64,000 bases of DNA from Zhihengliuella alba (GTDB lineage: Bacteria; Actinomycetota; Actinomycetes; Actinomycetales; Micrococcaceae), in NCBI RefSeq assembly GCF_039538765.1, contig NZ_BAABCJ010000002.1, forward strand, positions 434,001-498,000, read 5' to 3'. A program made the position numbers and the translations under genes. How positions within the stretch are numbered: position 1 is the first letter of the stretch; every line of letters begins with the position of its first letter. The notes below the pieces were generated by a model. It ran no database searches. It worked only from the letters and a program-made list of their open reading frames with translations, and had not been told where the DNA came from. Shown here piece after piece: positions 61,745 through 64,000 of this stretch.

Positions 61745-63466
61745 ATGCCGCCTCTGGGTACACCGACGCTGTCCGACGCCGTCGGGCCGCACTCGCTCAC
61801 GGCCGCCGACCAGCTGCTCGCCGCCGAGACCGTCCAACGCTTCGTCGCCGAGGCGGGCGCTGCCACCCTCGTGGCCGCGAACGCGGTCGCCACGGCGTCC
61901 GGCCCCAGCACGGGTCCGCGGGTCGCGGACCTCGCCGGCCGGGTCGACGCCGTGGACCTGTCCGCCCCGCTCGGGAGCACCGAGGCCGCACTCTCGGAGG
62001 CCTCGGAGCTGTACCTGCGGGACGCGGTGTACTTCCACCATCCCGGCTACATGGCCCACCTGAACTGCCCGGTCGCCATCCCCGCCGTCGCCGCCGAGGC
62101 CCTCGTGACCAGCGTGAACAGCTCCCTGGACACCTGGGACCAGAGCGCGGGCGCCACCCTGATCGAGCGTCGGCTGGTGCAGTGGACGGCCGGGCTGATC
62201 GGCTTCGGGGCCGCCAGCGCCCCCGGCACCGGCCCGTCCGGGTCGGGCACCGCCTCCGGCACCGGCACCTCCCCGGACGGCATCTTCACCTCCGGCGGCA
62301 CGCAGTCGAACCTGCAGGCGATGCTGATCGCCCGCAACCACGCCGTGGCCGGGCTCCCGGGACCGCTGCACGCCCGGCTCGCGGACCTGCGGATCTATGC
62401 CAGCGCCGAATCGCACTTCAGCATCGCCAACGCCGCAGCGATGCTGGGACTCGGCACCGACGCCGTGGTGCCCGTGGCCACGGACTCCGCGCACCGGATG
62501 GACGCCGAGGCCCTCGCCGCCCGCCTCGCCGAGGGCGCGGCCGCCGGGACCCGCCCGATGGCGATCGTCGCGACGGCGGGCACCACCGACTTCGGCGCGA
62601 TCGATCCGCTGCCGGAGCTCCGCCGCCTCGCCGACCAGCACGGGGCCTGGCTCCACGTGGACGCCGCCTACGGCTGCGGCCTGCTGGTCTCGCCCGGCCA
62701 CCGGCACCTGCTGGACGGCGTCGAACGGGCCGACTCGGTGACGGTCGACTTCCACAAGTCCTTCTTCCAGCCCATCGGCTCCAGCGCTCTGATCCTGCGC
62801 GACGGCCGGCTGTTCGGCCACGTCACGCACTATGCGGACTACCTGAACCCGGCAGCGGAGGCGGGGACCGTCCCGAACCAGGTGGACAAGTCGCTGCAGA
62901 CCACGCGCCGGTTCGACGCCCTGAAGCTGTGGGTGACGCTGCGCTCGATGGGAGCCGGGGCGATCGGCGCGATGTTCGACGAGCTGATCGACCTGGCGGC
63001 CGCGGCGGGCGACTCCGTGCGCCGCCACCCGGACCTCGAGCTCGCCGCCGACGTTCAGCTGACCACCGTGGTGTTCCGCTACGCGCCGCGGCACGCGGGC
63101 CTCGACGCGGCCGGCCTGGACGCCCTGCAGGACGCCGTCCGGGCCGAGCTCTACGCGTCCGGCCGGGCCATGGTCGCCGCGACCACCGTCCGCGGCACGG
63201 GTGCCGGCACCGGCGGCGGCGCCACTGCAGCGGCCGCCCCGGATGCCGGCGCCCGCCACCTCAAGCTCACCCTGCTCAACCCGCGCACCACCCTGGCCGA
63301 TGTGGAGGAGGTGGTCGCCGCGGTCGTGCGCCACGGCGAGCGCCTGCTCTCCGCCGGCGGACCCGCCGCCCACGGGACCGCCACCCGCGAGACCGCCACC
63401 CATGAGACCACTGTCCGAGAGACCGCCTCCCATGAGGCCGCCCGAGCCGAAGGAGGCGCCCGATGA
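61745..63466 (+). CDS. desA: Pyridoxal-dependent decarboxylase DesA (lysine decarboxylase of siderophore pathway)
   Basis: Group II PLP decarboxylase of 573 residues. HVDAAYGCG (Asp binding PLP nitrogen) and VTVDFHKSFFQPIG with the Schiff-base Lys near 336, plus the catalytic FHHPGYMAHLNCP N-terminal region. In desferrioxamine pathways DesA makes cadaverine from lysine. It overlaps the following N-hydroxylase gene by ATGA, which fixes the role as siderophore synthesis. The C-terminal 40 residues are a TATRE-type repeat outside the fold. Preceded by an IdeR-type box. Confidence 0.9.
   Translation: MPPLGTPTLSDAVGPHSLTAADQLLAAETVQRFVAEAGAATLVAANAVATASGPSTGPRVADLAGRVDAVDLSAPLGSTEAALSEASELYLRDAVYFHHPGYMAHLNCPVAIPAVAAEALVTSVNSSLDTWDQSAGATLIERRLVQWTAGLIGFGAASAPGTGPSGSGTASGTGTSPDGIFTSGGTQSNLQAMLIARNHAVAGLPGPLHARLADLRIYASAESHFSIANAAAMLGLGTDAVVPVATDSAHRMDAEALAARLAEGAAAGTRPMAIVATAGTTDFGAIDPLPELRRLADQHGAWLHVDAAYGCGLLVSPGHRHLLDGVERADSVTVDFHKSFFQPIGSSALILRDGRLFGHVTHYADYLNPAAEAGTVPNQVDKSLQTTRRFDALKLWVTLRSMGAGAIGAMFDELIDLAAAAGDSVRRHPDLELAADVQLTTVVFRYAPRHAGLDAAGLDALQDAVRAELYASGRAMVAATTVRGTGAGTGGGATAAAAPDAGARHLKLTLLNPRTTLADVEEVVAAVVRHGERLLSAGGPAAHGTATRETATHETTVRETASHEAARAEGGAR
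63377..63436 (+). repeat. 15-bp in-frame repeat, 4 copies
   Basis: ACCGCCACCCGCGAG and variants encode TATRE TATHE TTVRE TASHE at the C-terminus of DesA. Confidence 0.85.
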
Positions 63467-64000
63467 CCGCCGCGCAGCCCGACCACCCGTCCCCCGCGTC
63501 CCGCCGCTCGGAGGCCGTCTACGACGCCGTGGGCGTCGGCGCCGGCCCGTTCAACCTCGGCTTCGCCGCCCTGGCGCAGGGCAGCGGGCTGGACGTCGCC
63601 GTGTTCGATGCGAACGAGTCGTTCGCGTGGCACCCCGGCATGATGCTGCCGGGCACGCACCTGCAGGTCCCGTTCATGGCGGACCTCGTCACCATGGCGG
63701 ACCCCACGCACCCGCTGTCCTTCCTGAACTACCTCAAGCGCCACGGCCGGATCTACCCGTTCTACATCCGCGAGGACTTCTACGCCCTCCGTGCCGAGTA
63801 CAACGCCTATCTGGCGTGGGCCGCCGCGGAGCTGCCGTCCGTCCGCTTCGGCCACGCGGTCACGGAGTGCCGGCACGACGGCGACGCGTACGTCCTGACG
63901 GTCCGCGCGCCCGAGGGCCCGCTCACGGTGCGCGCCCAGCACCTGGTGCTCGGCACCGGCACCCAGCCGTACGTCCCGGACACCGTGGACCCGGTGGCGC
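63463..64000 (+). CDS. desB: Lysine/cadaverine N-hydroxylase DesB, N-terminal part (runs off window)
   Basis: First 179 residues of a flavin-dependent N-hydroxylating monooxygenase. After a 20-residue tail come VGVGAGPFNLGFAALA (FAD motif), FAWHPGMMLPGTHLQVPFMADLVTMADPTHPLSFLNYLK and YPFYIREDFYALRAEYNAYLAW, close to the siderophore hydroxylases IucD/DesB. It hydroxylates cadaverine (or lysine) for hydroxamate formation. Starts in an ATGA overlap with desA. The gene continues beyond the right edge, where desC and desD are expected. Confidence 0.9.
   Translation, partial: MTAAQPDHPSPASRRSEAVYDAVGVGAGPFNLGFAALAQGSGLDVAVFDANESFAWHPGMMLPGTHLQVPFMADLVTMADPTHPLSFLNYLKRHGRIYPFYIREDFYALRAEYNAYLAWAAAELPSVRFGHAVTECRHDGDAYVLTVRAPEGPLTVRAQHLVLGTGTQPYVPDTVDPVA

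Overview
The window is very GC-rich DNA with dense, mostly short-gap operons, GTG/TTG starts and actinobacterial gene families (fused cydDC, PucR regulators, DtxR/IdeR-type iron box, desferrioxamine-type siderophore genes, putrescine oxidase). It fits a soil or skin member of the Micrococcales, probably Micrococcaceae (Arthrobacter/Kocuria/Citricoccus-like). The genus is an inference from gene content only. No rRNA, tRNA or CRISPR array was found.

Layout. 0.2-2.3 kb: flavin reductase with an overlapping SoxR-type promoter, soxR, a MORN-like small protein and a DUF1622 membrane protein. 2.3-7.2 kb: phenylacetate catabolism operon paaABCDE plus a paaG-like enoyl-CoA hydratase/isomerase. 7.2-9.7 kb: a decayed island of visibly lower GC with an IS3-family transposase relic, a possible serine-recombinase relic and one intact unknown gene. 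9.8-12.1 kb: oligopeptidase B. 12.2-18.5 kb: an uncharacterised catabolic cluster (DUF3100 permease, two amidohydrolases, ornithine-cyclodeaminase-like enzyme, FCD-GntR regulator) with a shared GTATAC-centred operator. 18.6-21.3 kb: paaI, paaK and a TetR regulator (likely PaaR). 21.5-24.1 kb: PnuC-like membrane protein and a ThDP enzyme. 24.3-26.7 kb: a three-gene operon of haem-oxygenase-like enzyme, glycosyltransferase and CDGSH Fe-S protein. 26.9-31 kb: BCCT transporter and paaZ. 31-38.9 kb: gabT, PucR, TetR, putrescine oxidase, then a TetR/MFS pair. 39-46 kb: YtcJ-like amidohydrolase, amidase, agmatine deiminase, NCS1 permease and a divergent TetR. 46-52.6 kb: nitrilase-family hydrolase and a two-component flavin monooxygenase cluster with DUF2848, cupin, FCD-GntR and an MHS-type transporter. 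52.7-54.5 kb: ABC-F ATPase. 54.7-61.4 kb: cydA-cydB-cydDC (bd oxidase and a fused assembly ABC transporter) behind three tandem palindromic operators. 61.7-64 kb: IdeR-type box, desA and the start of desB.

How it fits together. Three paa units (7.1, 18.7 and 31.0 kb) carry the same palindrome, so the TetR at 20.6 kb probably controls phenylacetate activation, epoxidation, ring cleavage and thioesterase proofreading together. Agmatine deiminase, a nitrilase-family amidase, putrescine oxidase and GabT supply most steps from agmatine to succinate semialdehyde. The best candidates for undescribed biology are the DUF3100/amidohydrolase/cyclodeaminase regulon, the HpaB-like/DUF2848/cupin/nitrilase regulon with a helically phased triple operator, and the haem-oxygenase-like/GT2/CDGSH operon. 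A window-wide oddity is the number of short tandem repeats at gene ends, in linkers and in intergenic DNA.
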